DNA of 64,000 bases from Metabacillus dongyingensis (GCF_019933155.2 NZ_CP082944.1:1-64000); one strand, 5' to 3'. Numbered from the stretch's first letter, positions 36,125 through 50,825 are shown. Program-made: numbers and translations. The notes: a model not told the origin generated them from the letters alone.

Positions 36125-36721
36125 ATGCATTATCCTGAACCGATATCAAAGCTGATTGACAGCTTTATGAAACTGCCAGGAATTGGCCCGAAGACGGCCG
36201 TTCGTCTGGCTTTTTTTGTACTGAATATGAAAGAAGACGTTGTGCTGGATTTTGCAAAGGCCTTGGTCAATGCCAAAAGAAATCTTACGTACTGTTCTGT
36301 ATGCGGTCATATTACAGATCAGGATCCCTGCTATATATGTGAAGACCAAAGAAGAGATAAAACCGTCATTTGTGTCGTTCAGGACCCAAAAGACGTTATC
36401 GCAATGGAAAAAATGAAAGAGTATTCAGGGCTGTATCATGTGCTTCAAGGAGCAATCTCACCGATGGATGGTATCGGACCTGAGGATATCAAGATTCCTG
36501 AACTGCTGAAAAGGCTTCAAGACGACACAGTGCAGGAAATCATACTCGCTACCAATCCTAACATTGAAGGTGAAGCAACCGCGATGTATATCTCCAGACT
36601 TTTAAAGCCGACAGGGATCAAAATGACGCGAATAGCACATGGGCTTCCTGTAGGCGGAGATCTGGAATATGCGGATGAAGTAACTTTATCAAAAGCTCTG
36701 GAAGGAAGACGGGAGCTTTAA
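36125..36721 (+). CDS. recR: Recombination protein RecR
   Basis: Works with RecF and RecO in gap repair. The 198-residue protein has an N-terminal helix-hairpin-helix ([17 protein letters not shown]), a four-cysteine zinc finger [16 protein letters not shown] near 57-72, a Toprim domain with [12 protein letters not shown] near 85, and a C-terminal Walker B-like segment. AGGAGGAATGG gives the ATG at 36125. It is co-transcribed with dnaX and yaaK. Confidence 0.97.
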   Translation: MHYPEPISKLIDSFMKLPGIGPKTAVRLAFFVLNMKEDVVLDFAKALVNAKRNLTYCSVCGHITDQDPCYICEDQRRDKTVICVVQDPKDVIAMEKMKEYSGLYHVLQGAISPMDGIGPEDIKIPELLKRLQDDTVQEIILATNPNIEGEATAMYISRLLKPTGIKMTRIAHGLPVGGDLEYADEVTLSKALEGRREL

Positions 36722-36750
36722 TATCGGGATGCCGGAGAGGGGAAGTATCT

Positions 36751-36972
36751 TTGTTTTTTCGCAGAAAAGGCTGGCTTAGAAAAGAATATGATCAGCTGCT
36801 GGTTGATGACCTCCTTTTTATGAAAGATGAATGGAATCGGCAAAAACAGCTTGTTGATAAAAGTGTGGAGCCGTCTCCTGAAATACTGTATGAATTAAAA
36901 GTGGCTCAATCAAAATATTTCTTCTTATTAAGAGAAGCAAAAAAGAGAAATATTACGATCGGCAGAAAATAG
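36751..36972 (+). CDS. yaaL: DUF2508 protein YaaL
   Basis: A 73-residue charged, mostly helical protein of the YaaL/DUF2508 group, with the pattern WLRKEYDQLLVDDLLFMKDEW near the start and FLLREAKKRNITIGRK at the end (both shown as recognisable pieces). The function is unknown. TTG 36751 follows GAGAGGGGA. Its constant position between recR and bofA supports the identification. Confidence 0.85.
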   Translation: MFFRRKGWLRKEYDQLLVDDLLFMKDEWNRQKQLVDKSVEPSPEILYELKVAQSKYFFLLREAKKRNITIGRK

Positions 36973-37036
36973 CTTGTTCTATTTTCACCAGGCTTTCATA
37001 GATATTTAGAAAGTAATGATGAAAGTGAGTGGTGGA

Positions 37037-37303
37037 ATGGAACCCGTCTACGTTTTTTCCATTCTCGGAGGAATCATAATCCTGCTGCTTGTTGCAGGCG
37101 CCCCGCTCAAGTCAATGCGCTGGGCTGGCCAAGTGCTTGTGAAAGTTGTAATAGGTGCATTATTTTTATTTTTCATTAATGCATTTGGTACAAGCATAGG
37201 CCTGCACATCCCCATTAATCTGACGACTGCGGGTATTTCTGGATTGCTTGGTTTGCCGGGTGTTGCTGCATTAATTATTATAAAAATGGTTATCTTATCT
37301 TAG
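37037..37303 (+). CDS. bofA: Inhibitor of pro-sigma-K processing BofA
   Basis: An 88-residue integral membrane protein that holds the SpoIVFB protease inactive with SpoIVFA until the forespore signal arrives. Two hydrophobic segments are visible (about 5-25, ILGGIIILLLVAG, and 38-55, VVIGALFLFFINAFG), plus the family end NLTTAGISGLLGLPGVAAL. ATG 37037 gives MEPVYVFSIL as in B. subtilis; GTG 37025 and ATG 37016 are longer alternatives with poorer fit. A terminator overlaps the stop. Confidence 0.9.
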   Translation: MEPVYVFSILGGIIILLLVAGAPLKSMRWAGQVLVKVVIGALFLFFINAFGTSIGLHIPINLTTAGISGLLGLPGVAALIIIKMVILS

Positions 37304-37338
37304 AACAGGCGGCTTGTTTCGCTTGTTCTAATTTTTTT
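37300..37338 (+). terminator. Terminator after bofA
   Basis: AGAACA/TGTTCT with inner GCG/CGC pairing is followed by AATTTTTTT. The next base begins the rrn operon 2 promoter P1. Confidence 0.8.
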
Positions 37339-37339
37339 G

Positions 37340-37368
37340 TTGACACGTTTTGTAGCGGGTGGTATATT
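37340..37368 (+). promoter_or_regulatory. rrn operon 2 promoter P1
   Basis: TTGACA (37340-37345) and TATATT (37363-37368), 17-base spacer. Confidence 0.85.
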
Positions 37369-37414
37369 AATAGACGTCGCTGATGACGTTAAATAAAACT
37401 TTTCAAAAAAGTTG

Positions 37415-37444
37415 TTGACGGAACAGAGAGATAAATGGTATATT
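37415..37444 (+). promoter_or_regulatory. rrn operon 2 promoter P2
   Basis: TTGACG (37415-37420) and TATATT (37439-37444), 18-base spacer. The long identity with rrn operon 1 begins at this -10. The leader boxA is at 37478-37491. Confidence 0.82.
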
Positions 37445-37558
37445 AAAGGGGTCGCTTCGAGAGAATGCGACACAATAAGTTCTTTGAAAACTAAACAAAA
37501 CCAAAAGCGTACCAAACGTTTTAATTTTTTGAAGTCAGCAACAAATTGAGTCACAAAT

Positions 37559-39104
<1,546 letters not shown>

Positions 39105-39256
39105 AAGATATGAGGACGCTTTTGGTTTTTGTTTAGTTTTGAGAGAACTTTGTTCCCTCTAAGTGAATAGCGAGTTTACTTTAGTAGTAAGCGAGGAATC
39201 ATTTGCGCGTACTTTTTTGTACGTCAAAAATATTCTTTTATTCACACTTGTGAGAT

Positions 39257-39333
<77 letters not shown>

Positions 39334-39349
39334 TCTCTTAAATTCATAT

Positions 39350-39425
39350 GGGGCCTTAGCTCAGCTGGGAGAGCGCCTGCCTTGCACGCAGGAGGTCAGC
39401 GGTTCGATCCCGCTAGGCTCCACCA
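39350..39425 (+). tRNA. tRNA-Ala (UGC) in rrn operon 2 spacer
   Basis: Identical to the copy at 14169-14244, with an encoded CCA. Confidence 0.97.
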
Positions 39426-39574
39426 AGAAGTTGTTCTTTGAAAACTAGATAACGTAATTGATAACAAGTAATTCACTGAGATTTACGCTTACCATAATTA
39501 GTGATTTTCTAGACATTTATGTCTAAACAAACAACGAAATGCGAAACACATCTTATGATGCGGTTGACCATTTA

Positions 39575-42504
<2,930 letters not shown>

Positions 42505-42589
42505 CAGTCTAATAAAGTGTAAAACCTGAGTGAAACTTGTTATCATACGTTATTTAGTTTTGAAAGAATAACTCTTTCTAATTGCATAT

Positions 42590-42708
<119 letters not shown>

Positions 42709-42714
42709 CGCAAA

Positions 42715-42746
42715 AAAAAGAACAGCAGAGATGCTGTTCTTTTTTG
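42715..42746 (+). terminator. Terminator of rrn operon 2
   Basis: The same AAAGAACAGCA/TGCTGTTCTTT hairpin as operon 1. Identity between the operons ends near 42756. Confidence 0.92.
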
Positions 42747-42942
42747 TATGGAAAAAGAGATAAAATGGCCTTTTTCTTGCTGCCCTTGGTAAATGAATCT
42801 TTTAAGAAGCAGACAAAGCAACAGCCAAAACATCAGCTGCCGCCATCTTTAATAAATCGTCTGCCCAGATATTTTTTTGTAGACATACACGATTTATGAA
42901 CACCATCATACAATTAGAGAGGGTAAGATAATTCGAAATTTT

Positions 42943-42972
42943 GTATACAAAATTTGATCTGTGGCAAAACTG
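42943..42972 (+). promoter_or_regulatory. Sigma-F promoter of csfB
   Basis: GTATA (42943-42947), a 15-base spacer and GGCAAAACTG (42963-42972) fit the sigma-F pattern GYATA / GGnnAnAnTR at every defined position. The RNA would start near 42979, which excludes the upstream GTG 42961 as a start. Confidence 0.75.
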
Positions 42973-42993
42973 TTTGTATGGAGGTGGAGAGCA

Positions 42994-43197
42994 TTGAATT
43001 CGGAAGACTTAAAGAAACCGGCTGGGGAAACGTGTATTATATGTGATACGGAAAAAGCGAAGGGAATTCATCTCTATACAAGCTTTGTTTGTACAGATTG
43101 CGAGATTGATATGATTCAGACAGAAACAGAAGACCCTAAATATAAATATTTTATTGATAAGCTGCGGAGAGTGAAAACGCCGCCGCTCTACTCTTAA
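42994..43197 (+). CDS. csfB: Anti-sigma factor CsfB (Gin)
   Basis: A 67-residue zinc-binding inhibitor that blocks premature sigma-G activity in the forespore and sigma-E late in the mother cell. Two CxxC pairs (CIICDTEK and FVCTDC) form the zinc site, and the end RRVKTPPLYS is the family signature. TTG 42994 is the start: GGAGGTGG lies seven bases before it and the sigma-F promoter leaves no room for a longer product. It lies after rrn operon 2, as in B. subtilis. Confidence 0.93.
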   Translation: MNSEDLKKPAGETCIICDTEKAKGIHLYTSFVCTDCEIDMIQTETEDPKYKYFIDKLRRVKTPPLYS

Positions 43198-43221
43198 GCT
43201 GCCTTGTCAGGCAGCTTTTTC
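43195..43221 (+). terminator. Terminator after csfB
   Basis: AGCTGCC/GGCAGCT with a six-base loop and five T residues. Confidence 0.9.
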
Positions 43222-43235
43222 TATTGACCTACTAC

Positions 43236-43244
43236 TGATATAAT
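43236..43244 (+). promoter_or_regulatory. Extended -10 promoter for yaaO-tmk
   Basis: TG-A-TATAAT, 37 bases before yaaO. TTGACC at 43224-43229 is too close to serve as -35, so the extended -10 is the main signal. Confidence 0.55.
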
Positions 43245-43280
43245 AACGGTAATACATGATAAAGGACGGTTTTTGTTTAG

Positions 43281-44705
43281 ATGGATACTCCACTGTATTC
43301 AGCCTTAAAAAGGCATGCGATGAAAAGCCCGGTTTCGTTTCATGTACCCGGGCATAAATATGGAAAGATTTTTTCTCAAGAGGCAAGAGATGATTTTGAA
43401 AAGATTTTAAAGTTAGATGCGACGGAGATCACAGGATTGGATGATCTTCATGATCCAGGCGGTCCGATTGCAGAGGCTCAGGAGCTTGCTGCAGCTCTAT
43501 ATAAGGCAGATAAAACATTCTTTTTAGTAAACGGTTCAACTTCAGGAAATATCGCAATGATTATGGCTTGCTGTGAGAGAGATAAGCCGGTTTTAGTCCA
43601 GCGGAACAGTCATAAATCCATTATTAATGGAATCAGACTTGCAGGAGCCTGTCCAGTGTTTCTGGCGCCGAAATTTGATGAAGAATTGATGGTGCCTTCT
43701 TATGTGCCTCATGAAACCATTGCTGAAGCTATAAATGAATATCCAGATGCATCAGCTTTAATATTAACGAGTCCGAATTATTATGGTCTGGCTTGTGACC
43801 TGCAAGGTGCAATAAAGCTTGCCCATGAAAAGAACATCCCTGTTTTGGTGGATGAAGCGCATGGTGCCCATTTTATACTGGGGGATCCTTTCCCGCAATC
43901 AGCATTAGAGGCTGGTGCAGATGTTGTTGTGCACTCTGCCCATAAAACATTGCCGGCAATGACAATGGGTTCCTTTTTGCATGTGAATGGCAAATTGGCA
44001 AATGTAAACCGTATAGGACACTATCTATCCATTTTACAGAGCAGCAGTCCATCATATCCAATCATGGCCTCATTGGACTTAGCAAGAGCTTATTTACAGG
44101 GTTTAACATCTGCAGAGGCAGTTGATTCCATCGCTGACGCAATAAACTCTTTTGAAAATACGATTATGGAAATAGATGAGCTGTGCATTGTCCGTTCCAA
44201 TGACAGGAAGGCAAGTACAGATCCGCTTAAACTTACGATTAAGTCAACTGCAGGAATGACTGGTTTTGAGCTTCAGAGTCACTTAGAGGCTTCTGGCATC
44301 TATACGGAGCTTGCAGACCTCCAGAATGTATTGCTCGTTTTGCCGTTAGCAAGTAAGATCGCGCCTGAATTTGGGTATACCACTATAAAGGGTACTTTCG
44401 CTTTAAAAAACGAGCTGAATCCTCTAATGTTCCAAAATGGCACCAGTCCTATCAGTATGCCCCTATCCAATCATCAGTTAAATGGGTATAGTAGAGAGGT
44501 TGTATCTTTTAAAGATGCGGCTGGCTTATTAAGCGCAGATGCTGTTATCCCATATCCGCCGGGAATCCCTCTTTTAATGGAGGGAGAAAGAATCACGAAG
44601 GAACATATCATCCAAATACAGGTGCTGATTCAAGGCGGTGCGAGGTTTCAGGGAAGCAGGGCACTGACAGAAGAAAAGCTTGCAGTTTATATAAAGAAAA
44701 GGTGA
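43281..44705 (+). CDS. yaaO: Orn/Lys/Arg decarboxylase family protein YaaO
   Basis: A 474-residue PLP enzyme of the aspartate aminotransferase-fold decarboxylases. The PLP lysine is in [15 protein letters not shown] near 214-228, with DEAHGAHF (PLP-contacting Asp/His) near 194-201 and the N-terminal PGHKYGK near 23-29. The smaller size, without a wing domain, is typical of the Gram-positive YaaO/SpeA-like group; the amino acid substrate is not determined by sequence. The stop overlaps the ribosome binding region of tmk, so the two are translationally close. Confidence 0.88.
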   Translation: MDTPLYSALKRHAMKSPVSFHVPGHKYGKIFSQEARDDFEKILKLDATEITGLDDLHDPGGPIAEAQELAAALYKADKTFFLVNGSTSGNIAMIMACCERDKPVLVQRNSHKSIINGIRLAGACPVFLAPKFDEELMVPSYVPHETIAEAINEYPDASALILTSPNYYGLACDLQGAIKLAHEKNIPVLVDEAHGAHFILGDPFPQSALEAGADVVVHSAHKTLPAMTMGSFLHVNGKLANVNRIGHYLSILQSSSPSYPIMASLDLARAYLQGLTSAEAVDSIADAINSFENTIMEIDELCIVRSNDRKASTDPLKLTIKSTAGMTGFELQSHLEASGIYTELADLQNVLLVLPLASKIAPEFGYTTIKGTFALKNELNPLMFQNGTSPISMPLSNHQLNGYSREVVSFKDAAGLLSADAVIPYPPGIPLLMEGERITKEHIIQIQVLIQGGARFQGSRALTEEKLAVYIKKR

Positions 44706-44710
44706 TTGTA

Positions 44711-45337
44711 ATGAAAGGGATTTTTATCACATTCGAAGGACCTGATGGTGCAGGGAAGACAACCATCCTAAATATGCTGTCAGAGGAATTCAGGGAAAAG
44801 GGTATAGAGGCAGTATTCACCCGTGAACCAGGAGGAATCCGGATTGCTGAGCAAATCCGCGAAGTGATTTTAAATAAAGAAAATACAGAAATGGATTCAA
44901 GAACAGAGGCTTTACTGTATGCAGCTGCAAGACGCCAGCATATTGTAGAGAAAGTAATTCCTGCCTTAAATGAGGGAAAACTGATTATCTGTGACCGGTT
45001 TATTGATAGTTCCTTAGCTTATCAGGGGTTTGCAAGAGAAATAGGTGTAGATGATGTTTATTCTATTAATATGTTTGCGATTGATGGTGTCATGCCTGAG
45101 GTTACTTTATACTTTGATATTGAGCCTGAACGCGGTCTGATGAGAATCAGCGGCAATGACGGCAGAGAAGTGAACAGACTGGATCTTGAAAAGATGGACT
45201 TTCATTTAAAAGTTCAGCAAGGCTATAAACATTTAATCGATAAATTCCCTGAACGGATAAAAGTTATTAATGCAGATCAGTCTCTTGATGACGTCTATCG
45301 GGATGTGAAGGAAGTTTTAATTCCTTATTTAAAGTAA
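44711..45337 (+). CDS. tmk: Thymidylate kinase
   Basis: Phosphorylates dTMP to dTDP. The 208-residue protein has the P-loop [11 protein letters not shown] near 8-18, the DR(Y/F) segment [13 protein letters not shown] near 93-105, and a lid with [10 protein letters not shown] near 147. ATG 44711 is chosen after AAAGGTGA; the in-frame GTG 44702 lies in that site. It follows yaaO and starts the replication-related stretch tmk-darA-yaaR-holB. Confidence 0.96.
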   Translation: MKGIFITFEGPDGAGKTTILNMLSEEFREKGIEAVFTREPGGIRIAEQIREVILNKENTEMDSRTEALLYAAARRQHIVEKVIPALNEGKLIICDRFIDSSLAYQGFAREIGVDDVYSINMFAIDGVMPEVTLYFDIEPERGLMRISGNDGREVNRLDLEKMDFHLKVQQGYKHLIDKFPERIKVINADQSLDDVYRDVKEVLIPYLK

Positions 45338-45341
45338 ACGC

Positions 45342-45368
45342 TGATATAATAAGTAACAACAATGTTAC
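45342..45368 (+). promoter_or_regulatory. Extended -10 and palindrome before darA
   Basis: TG-A-TATAAT (45342-45350) is followed at once by the inverted repeat GTAACA-ACAA-TGTTAC (45353-45368). The palindrome would cover the transcription start, an operator-like place. Its regulator is unknown. Confidence 0.4.
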
Positions 45369-45420
45369 AATTACCATAAATGAAACAATGCTTTATCAGG
45401 ATTAAGCTGTTAAACTATAA

Positions 45421-45762
<342 letters not shown>

Positions 45763-45775
45763 GGTGTGGGCATAA

Positions 45776-46216
45776 ATGAAGATCAATCAAGAGCTTCGTA
45801 CGGGATTAGATAAGAGAAACGCCAATCAGAAGACAAATGCCGCCGGATCCAAACCATTTTCAGAAATGGTGCTGAGACAAGAATCCAAGCTGCAGCTGCA
45901 GCAATTAAATACATTGATGGCAAATGTTGAAGAGGCTGGCCGGCGTGTTGCGAAATCCCGGAATATGCGGGATCTATCGAGATATAAATCGCTTGTCAGA
46001 CGATTCGTACAGGAAGCTGTGGACTATGGGCTGAAAGTAAAGAAGTCCGGGACCTGGGACTATAGCGGAAGCACCCGGTCACTGATCACCGTAGAACAAC
46101 TGGATCAGCATCTTATTGAACTGACGGAAAATCTGCTCAATGAAGATCAGTCATCCATCGACATACTGGCAAAAATAGGTGAAATTAAAGGCCTTTTAAT
46201 TAACCTCTATACGTAA
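45776..46216 (+). CDS. yaaR: DUF327 protein YaaR
   Basis: A 146-residue, highly charged helical protein of the YaaR family with the conserved part NMRDLSRYKSLVRRFVQEAV and a C-terminal helix ending IGEIKGLLINLYT. The function is unknown. AAGGTG precedes the ATG. Position between darA and holB is invariant in Bacillaceae, and the tight spacing (three bases to the holB region) suggests co-expression. Confidence 0.85.
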   Translation: MKINQELRTGLDKRNANQKTNAAGSKPFSEMVLRQESKLQLQQLNTLMANVEEAGRRVAKSRNMRDLSRYKSLVRRFVQEAVDYGLKVKKSGTWDYSGSTRSLITVEQLDQHLIELTENLLNEDQSSIDILAKIGEIKGLLINLYT

Positions 46217-46228
46217 AGAGTGATAGAT

Positions 46229-47224
46229 ATGACGATGAGTACTTGGAATGAGCTGGCCGATTATCAGCCTAAAGTACTAAAGCTGCTGGGCAACAGTCTC
46301 GAAAAAAACCGGCTGGCCCATGCATACCTTTTTGAAGGGAAAAAAGGTACAGGAAAAAAAGAAATCAGCCTGCTTCTTGCCAGAAGCTTCTTTTGTGAAA
46401 ATACCGAAGATTTTAGACCTTGTGAGACATGCAGAAACTGCAAGCGCATCCATTCCGGCAATCATCCGGATGTTCATTTAGTGGAACCGGACGGATTATC
46501 GATAAAAAAGTGGCAGATTCAAGATCTCCAGGGAGAATTCACAAAAACCGGCGTTGAATCAAGCAAAAAACTGTACATTATTTCGCATGCTGACAAAATG
46601 ACGGCAAATGCTGCCAACAGTCTGCTGAAATTTTTAGAAGAACCAAATGCCAATACGATGGCTATTCTGATGACTGAACAAGTGCATCAAATTTTAAATA
46701 CAATCCTATCAAGGTGCCAAACGCTCACTTTTATGCCACTGCCTACTTCAGCTATTGAGAAAGAGCTGTTAAAGCAGGAGGTATCTCCTAATTTTGCGAA
46801 GCTTGCAGCAAGAATGACCAACAATGTTGAAAAAGCACTCGAATTAAGTCGAGATGATTGGTTTGCACAGGCAAGACTTGTAGTGATAAAATTGTATGAA
46901 GTGATAGCAAAGCGAAACGGACAGGCATTTGTCCAAGTTCAAACGCAATGGATGCCATTTTTCGCAGAAAAAGAACAGCAGGACATGGGCTATGACTTGC
47001 TATTATATTTATATAAAGACATTCTTTCCATCCAAATTGGCAATACGGATCATGTTATCTATCAAGATCTGCTTCCACAGTTAGAACAGCAAGCCATTCA
47101 AGTATCCAGACAAAAGGTCCTTGAAAAAATCACTTCTATTTTAGAAGCAAAAAAAAGACTCCAGATGAATGTGAGTCCACAATTACTGATGGAGCAATTG
47201 GTTTTATCTTTGCAGGAGGGATAA
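46229..47224 (+). CDS. holB: DNA polymerase III subunit delta'
   Basis: The clamp-loader stator subunit. The 331-residue protein has a degenerate P-loop GKKGTGKKE near 37-45, the zinc module C..CETCRNC near 54-71, and SRC in ILSRCQTL near 161-168. AAAGAG upstream fits ATG 46229 best; ATG 46235 and GTG 46220 are alternatives. It is followed by ricT two bases after its stop, an order conserved with B. subtilis. Confidence 0.93.
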   Translation: MTMSTWNELADYQPKVLKLLGNSLEKNRLAHAYLFEGKKGTGKKEISLLLARSFFCENTEDFRPCETCRNCKRIHSGNHPDVHLVEPDGLSIKKWQIQDLQGEFTKTGVESSKKLYIISHADKMTANAANSLLKFLEEPNANTMAILMTEQVHQILNTILSRCQTLTFMPLPTSAIEKELLKQEVSPNFAKLAARMTNNVEKALELSRDDWFAQARLVVIKLYEVIAKRNGQAFVQVQTQWMPFFAEKEQQDMGYDLLLYLYKDILSIQIGNTDHVIYQDLLPQLEQQAIQVSRQKVLEKITSILEAKKRLQMNVSPQLLMEQLVLSLQEG

Positions 47225-47226
47225 GA

Positions 47227-48054
47227 TTGTACGATGTAGTGGGTGTCCGCTTTAAAAAAGCGGGTAAAATATATTATTTCGACCCTAATGGGCTTCAAAT
47301 AGAAAACGCCGATTATGTTATTGTCGAAACGGTAAGAGGCGTAGAGTTCGGCAAAGTAGTAATTCACAAGAAACAAGTTGGCGAGAATGATATTGTCTTG
47401 CCTCTTAAAAAGGTTCTTCGTGTGGCTGATGAGAAAGACCGCCTGATCGTAGACGAAAATCATCATGCTGCAAAGGAAGCCTACGAGGTTTGTCAGCAAA
47501 AAGTGAACGAGCACAGGCTTGATATGAAACTTGTTGATGTTGAATATACGTTTGACAGAAACAAGGTTATTTTTTACTTCACTGCTGACGGACGAGTTGA
47601 TTTCAGGGAATTGGTTAAGGATCTCGCTGCCATCTTCAAGACTCGAATTGAGTTAAGACAAATCGGGGTCAGAGATGAGGCGAAAATGCTTGGCGGTATC
47701 GGACCCTGCGGAAGAATGCTGTGCTGCTCCACTTTCTTAGGGGATTTCGAACCGGTTTCCATTAAGATGGCCAAGGATCAGAATCTTTCACTGAATCCAA
47801 CAAAAATCTCAGGGTTATGCGGTAGATTAATGTGCTGCTTAAAATATGAGAATGATGAGTACGAATCTGCTAAAGAACAGCTTCCGGATATTGGAGAATC
47901 GATCGGCACTCCAATCGGCATCGGAAAAGTAGTCGGGTTAAATATATTGGAACGGGTATTGCAGGTTGAACTTTCAGAAAAAGACCGCGTGGTTGAATTT
48001 ACTTGGGAAGAATTAATGAAAGAAGGCGCAGTTCCAATGAAATCCACAGATTAA
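47227..48054 (+). CDS. ricT: RicT (YaaT), Y-complex / PSP1-domain protein
   Basis: A 275-residue member of the RicAFT complex, which carries iron-sulfur clusters, stimulates RNase Y-dependent mRNA maturation and supports Spo0A activation. The PSP1 core is present, with two cysteine clusters [12 protein letters not shown] near 160-171 and [13 protein letters not shown] near 199-211. TTG 47227 is the start, seven bases after AGGAGGG. It is followed by yabA. Confidence 0.95.
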   Translation: MYDVVGVRFKKAGKIYYFDPNGLQIENADYVIVETVRGVEFGKVVIHKKQVGENDIVLPLKKVLRVADEKDRLIVDENHHAAKEAYEVCQQKVNEHRLDMKLVDVEYTFDRNKVIFYFTADGRVDFRELVKDLAAIFKTRIELRQIGVRDEAKMLGGIGPCGRMLCCSTFLGDFEPVSIKMAKDQNLSLNPTKISGLCGRLMCCLKYENDEYESAKEQLPDIGESIGTPIGIGKVVGLNILERVLQVELSEKDRVVEFTWEELMKEGAVPMKSTD

Positions 48055-48067
48055 TGAGGTGGAACAA

Positions 48068-48433
48068 GTGGATAAAAAAGAGATCTTTGAATCTGTAAGC
48101 AGTATGGAGGAACAAATCGGCTCTCTGTATCGACAGCTTGGAGAGCTGAAGCATCATTTAGGAGAGCTGCTTGAAGAAAATCATCATTTGCAGCTTGAAA
48201 ATGATAACCTCCGCAGGCGGCTAAACTCGACTGCTGCGACAGAAAAAAAGAAGCAAAATAAACAGCATACAGATAAACAAGCACTGGATTCAAAGATTGT
48301 GGACATTGGAGAGGGATACGACAATCTGGCCCGTCTTTATCAGGAAGGCTTCCATATTTGCAATGTTCATTATGGAAGTGTCCGCAAAGATGGAGACTGC
48401 TTGTTTTGTCTTTCCTTTCTTAATAAGAAATAA
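48068..48433 (+). CDS. yabA: Replication initiation control protein YabA
   Basis: Restrains initiation by bridging DnaA and the DnaN clamp. The 121-residue protein has an N-terminal coiled coil (about 1-60, leucine heptads such as [16 protein letters not shown]) and a C-terminal zinc-binding domain with [22 protein letters not shown] 48068 gives MDKKEIF as in B. subtilis, with GAGGTGG just before; GTG 48059 overlaps that site. It has its own terminator. Confidence 0.95.
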   Translation: MDKKEIFESVSSMEEQIGSLYRQLGELKHHLGELLEENHHLQLENDNLRRRLNSTAATEKKKQNKQHTDKQALDSKIVDIGEGYDNLARLYQEGFHICNVHYGSVRKDGDCLFCLSFLNKK

Positions 48434-48435
48434 AC

Positions 48436-48467
48436 TGGCTTTCCTGCTTATGGGAAAGCTTTTTTTA
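48436..48467 (+). terminator. Terminator after yabA
   Basis: GCTTTCC/GGAAAGC with an eight-base loop and seven T residues. Confidence 0.88.
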
Positions 48468-48513
48468 TGGAAGAGGAACACTTTGTCAATACTAACAAAA
48501 AAGAAAGGATTTT

Positions 48514-49260
48514 ATGATGGTTGATTTAATAGGAGATGAACGTCTCGATTATTTATTGGCAGAAGATTTAAGGATTATTCAAAGTCCGTCTGTTTTTGCC
48601 TTTTCATTAGATGCTGTCCTTCTTTCGAAATTCGCATATATGCCGATACAAAAGGGACGGGTCCTTGATTTATGCTCGGGAAATGCAGTTGTGCCCCTGC
48701 TTCTATCTACAAGATCCAAAGCAATGATTACAGGAGTTGAAATTCAGGAGAGATTATTTCAAATGGCTGAAAAAAGTGTGGCCTACAATCAGCTTCAGGA
48801 TCAGATTACCATGATTCATGGAGACTTAAAGGATATGCCTGCAGCACTCGGCCACGGGAAATTCGATGTAATTACGTGCAATCCTCCATATTTTAAAACT
48901 CCTAAGAAAGACGAAATGAATCAAAATGAACACCTTGCCATTGCCCGTCATGAAATACTCTGCACACTTGAGGATGTTATTATGGCCAGCGGCAAGCTTT
49001 CAAGAATGGGCGGCAAAATAGCGCTTGTTCATCGTCCGGGAAGATTAGTTGAAATTATAGAGCTAATGAAGAAATATAAAATTGAACCTAAGCGGATTCA
49101 GCTTGTTTACCCAAAACAGGGAAAAGAAGCGAATACCCTTTTAATAGAAGGAATTAAAGGCGGACAGCCTGATATAAAGATTCTGCCTCCGCTGTTTGTA
49201 TATGACGAAAACAATGAATACACAAAAGAAGTAAAAGAGATTTTATATGGAGACAAATAG
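48514..49260 (+). CDS. trmN6: tRNA1(Val) (adenine-N6)-methyltransferase-like protein TrmN6 (YabB)
   Basis: A 248-residue SAM-dependent methyltransferase. Motif I is [15 protein letters not shown] near 50-64, and the N6-adenine motif NPPYF is near 128-132. Assigned to the TrmN6/YabB group by size and position. ATG 48514 follows AAAGAAAGGA; a second ATG is the next codon. The last 14 bases overlap yazA, and the three genes trmN6-yazA-rsmI form one unit. Confidence 0.9.
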   Translation: MMVDLIGDERLDYLLAEDLRIIQSPSVFAFSLDAVLLSKFAYMPIQKGRVLDLCSGNAVVPLLLSTRSKAMITGVEIQERLFQMAEKSVAYNQLQDQITMIHGDLKDMPAALGHGKFDVITCNPPYFKTPKKDEMNQNEHLAIARHEILCTLEDVIMASGKLSRMGGKIALVHRPGRLVEIIELMKKYKIEPKRIQLVYPKQGKEANTLLIEGIKGGQPDIKILPPLFVYDENNEYTKEVKEILYGDK

Positions 49261-49570
49261 CACTCATTTCTTTTATGTGCTCGAATGCAGGGATGGGAGC
49301 TATTATGCAGGCTACACAAATGACCTTGAAGCCCGCATTCAAAAACATAATGCCGGAAAAGGCGCTAAATACACCCGTGCAAGAAAACCAGTATCTTTGC
49401 TTTATAACAAGCCGTTTGAAACAAAAAGCGAGGCTCTTAAGGCAGAATATTACTTCAAAAAGCTGTCGAGGAAAAAGAAGGACGAGTTTTTGAAAATGCC
49501 TGATGAGGAAAAGGTATGGGGATTTTCGCAGGGAGAGGATGATACAAATGCAGGAACAAAAAAGCTTTAA
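49247..49570 (+). CDS. yazA: GIY-YIG domain protein YazA
   Basis: A 107-residue protein with a stand-alone GIY-YIG nuclease fold: [19 protein letters not shown] matches the GIY and YIG strands (here FYV and YAG), followed by the arginine/His region [19 protein letters not shown]. The cellular substrate of the small UPF0213 proteins is unknown. Its ATG lies inside trmN6 and its end overlaps rsmI by 23 bases, so all three are translationally coupled. Confidence 0.9.
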   Translation: METNSTHFFYVLECRDGSYYAGYTNDLEARIQKHNAGKGAKYTRARKPVSLLYNKPFETKSEALKAEYYFKKLSRKKKDEFLKMPDEEKVWGFSQGEDDTNAGTKKL

Positions 49571-50423
49571 CCAAGATACAGAGTGGGGATCTCTTTACCT
49601 GGTCCCAACTCCTATAGGGAATTTAGAAGATATGACGTTTCGCGCAATCAATATTTTAAAAGAGGTTGATGTAATTGCAGCTGAGGATACAAGGGAGTCG
49701 AAAAAGCTGTGCAATTACTTTGAAATCGATACTCATCTGATTAGTTACCATGAGCATAATAAGGAATCAAGCGGCCATAAAATTCTTGAGCTGATGAAGC
49801 AGGGAAAAAGCGTTGCCTTAGTTAGTGATGCCGGGATGCCGATTATTTCAGATCCAGGCAGCCAGCTTGTAAATGAAATTTTGGCTGAGAATGGAAAGGT
49901 TATACCTCTCCCGGGTGCAAATGCAGCCCTGACGGCTTTAGTAGCATCAGGAATTACCCCTCAGCCATTCTTCTTTTTCGGATTTTTGGAAAGACAGAAA
50001 AAAGAGAAGAAAAAGCAGCTGGAAGAATTATCGAAGCGCACAGAAACGATGATTTTTTATGAATCTCCCCATCGGTTAAAGGAAACTCTGGCGGTGATGA
50101 GTGAAATATTGGGCAACCGCAGAATATGCTTATCAAGAGAGCTGACCAAACGCTTCGAGGAATTTATCCGGGGAACAATAAAAGACGCTTTAATGTGGTC
50201 GGAGGAAAATCAGATTCGCGGTGAGTTTTGTTTAATCGTTGAAGGAAGAGATGAAAAGGACGTGATCACGGAAGAAGAGTGGTGGACCCCCCTTACTCTT
50301 GAAGAACATGTCAGTCATTATGTCCGTGAAGGCCATGCTTCAAAAGAAGCAATTAAGCAAGTAGCAAAAGAACGCGGCATACCGAAGCGGGATGTTTATC
50401 AGTCCTATCATGTAAATGAATAA
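49548..50423 (+). CDS. rsmI: 16S rRNA 2'-O-methyltransferase RsmI
   Basis: Methylates the ribose of C1402 of 16S rRNA. The 291-residue protein belongs to the tetrapyrrole methylase fold, with the start [27 protein letters not shown] near 49-59, and the SAM loop [12 protein letters not shown] near 93-104. ATG 49548 is chosen because GGGAGAGG ends ten bases before; ATG 49539 is too close. It ends at a terminator shared with abrB. Confidence 0.94.
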   Translation: MQEQKSFNQDTEWGSLYLVPTPIGNLEDMTFRAINILKEVDVIAAEDTRESKKLCNYFEIDTHLISYHEHNKESSGHKILELMKQGKSVALVSDAGMPIISDPGSQLVNEILAENGKVIPLPGANAALTALVASGITPQPFFFFGFLERQKKEKKKQLEELSKRTETMIFYESPHRLKETLAVMSEILGNRRICLSRELTKRFEEFIRGTIKDALMWSEENQIRGEFCLIVEGRDEKDVITEEEWWTPLTLEEHVSHYVREGHASKEAIKQVAKERGIPKRDVYQSYHVNE

Positions 50424-50427
50424 AATA

Positions 50428-50464
50428 AAAAGACCCGACAGCGAGTGTCAGGTCTTTTTTATTT
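50428..50464. terminator. Bidirectional terminator between rsmI and abrB
   Basis: AAAGACC-GACA/TGTC-GGTCTTT with one internal mismatch has A and T runs on either side, serving both converging genes. Confidence 0.88.
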
Positions 50465-50741
50465 ATTTTACTAAATTGCTTTGAATTTCTTTAAGAATTT
50501 GTTCTGCACCTTCGCGGCTAAGAACTAATTTTCCGTTGCCTAGAGTGAAGTTATCATCAGATACTTCGCCAGTTACAGCACAAGTCATGTTTGGTTTATA
50601 TTTTTTAAGGATAATTCTTTCGTCATCCACGTAGATTTCTAATGCGTCTTTTTCTGCGATTCCTAAAGTGCGTCGCAATTCGATTGGAATAACCACACGG
50701 CCGAGCTCATCAACTTTACGTACGATTCCTGTAGATTTCAT
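50463..50741 (-). CDS. abrB: Transition-state regulator AbrB
   Basis: A 92-residue DNA-binding regulator that represses post-exponential genes such as spoVG. The N-terminal swapped-hairpin domain (GIVRKVDELGRVVIPIELRR) and the single cysteine in NMTCAVTGEV are as in B. subtilis AbrB, and the C-terminal dimerisation region follows. ATG 50741 (MKSTGIV) follows GGGAGGAG. Upstream are a sigma-A promoter and two Spo0A boxes, so Spo0A-P repression is expected. Confidence 0.97.
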   Translation of the reverse strand: MKSTGIVRKVDELGRVVIPIELRRTLGIAEKDALEIYVDDERIILKKYKPNMTCAVTGEVSDDNFTLGNGKLVLSREGAEQILKEIQSNLVK

Positions 50742-50791
50742 GTTTATGTTCTCCTCCCAATAATAGGTTCTCTATATGTTTTTTCTTAAAC

Positions 50792-50808
50792 TTCGTCATT
50801 TTTCGACA
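50792..50808 (-). promoter_or_regulatory. Tandem Spo0A boxes of abrB
   Basis: On the minus strand, TGTCGAA (50808-50802) and TGACGAA (50798-50792) are three bases apart, just downstream of the transcription start. This is the arrangement by which Spo0A-P represses abrB in B. subtilis. Confidence 0.85.
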
Positions 50809-50825
50809 AAATCTTCATCCTCATA

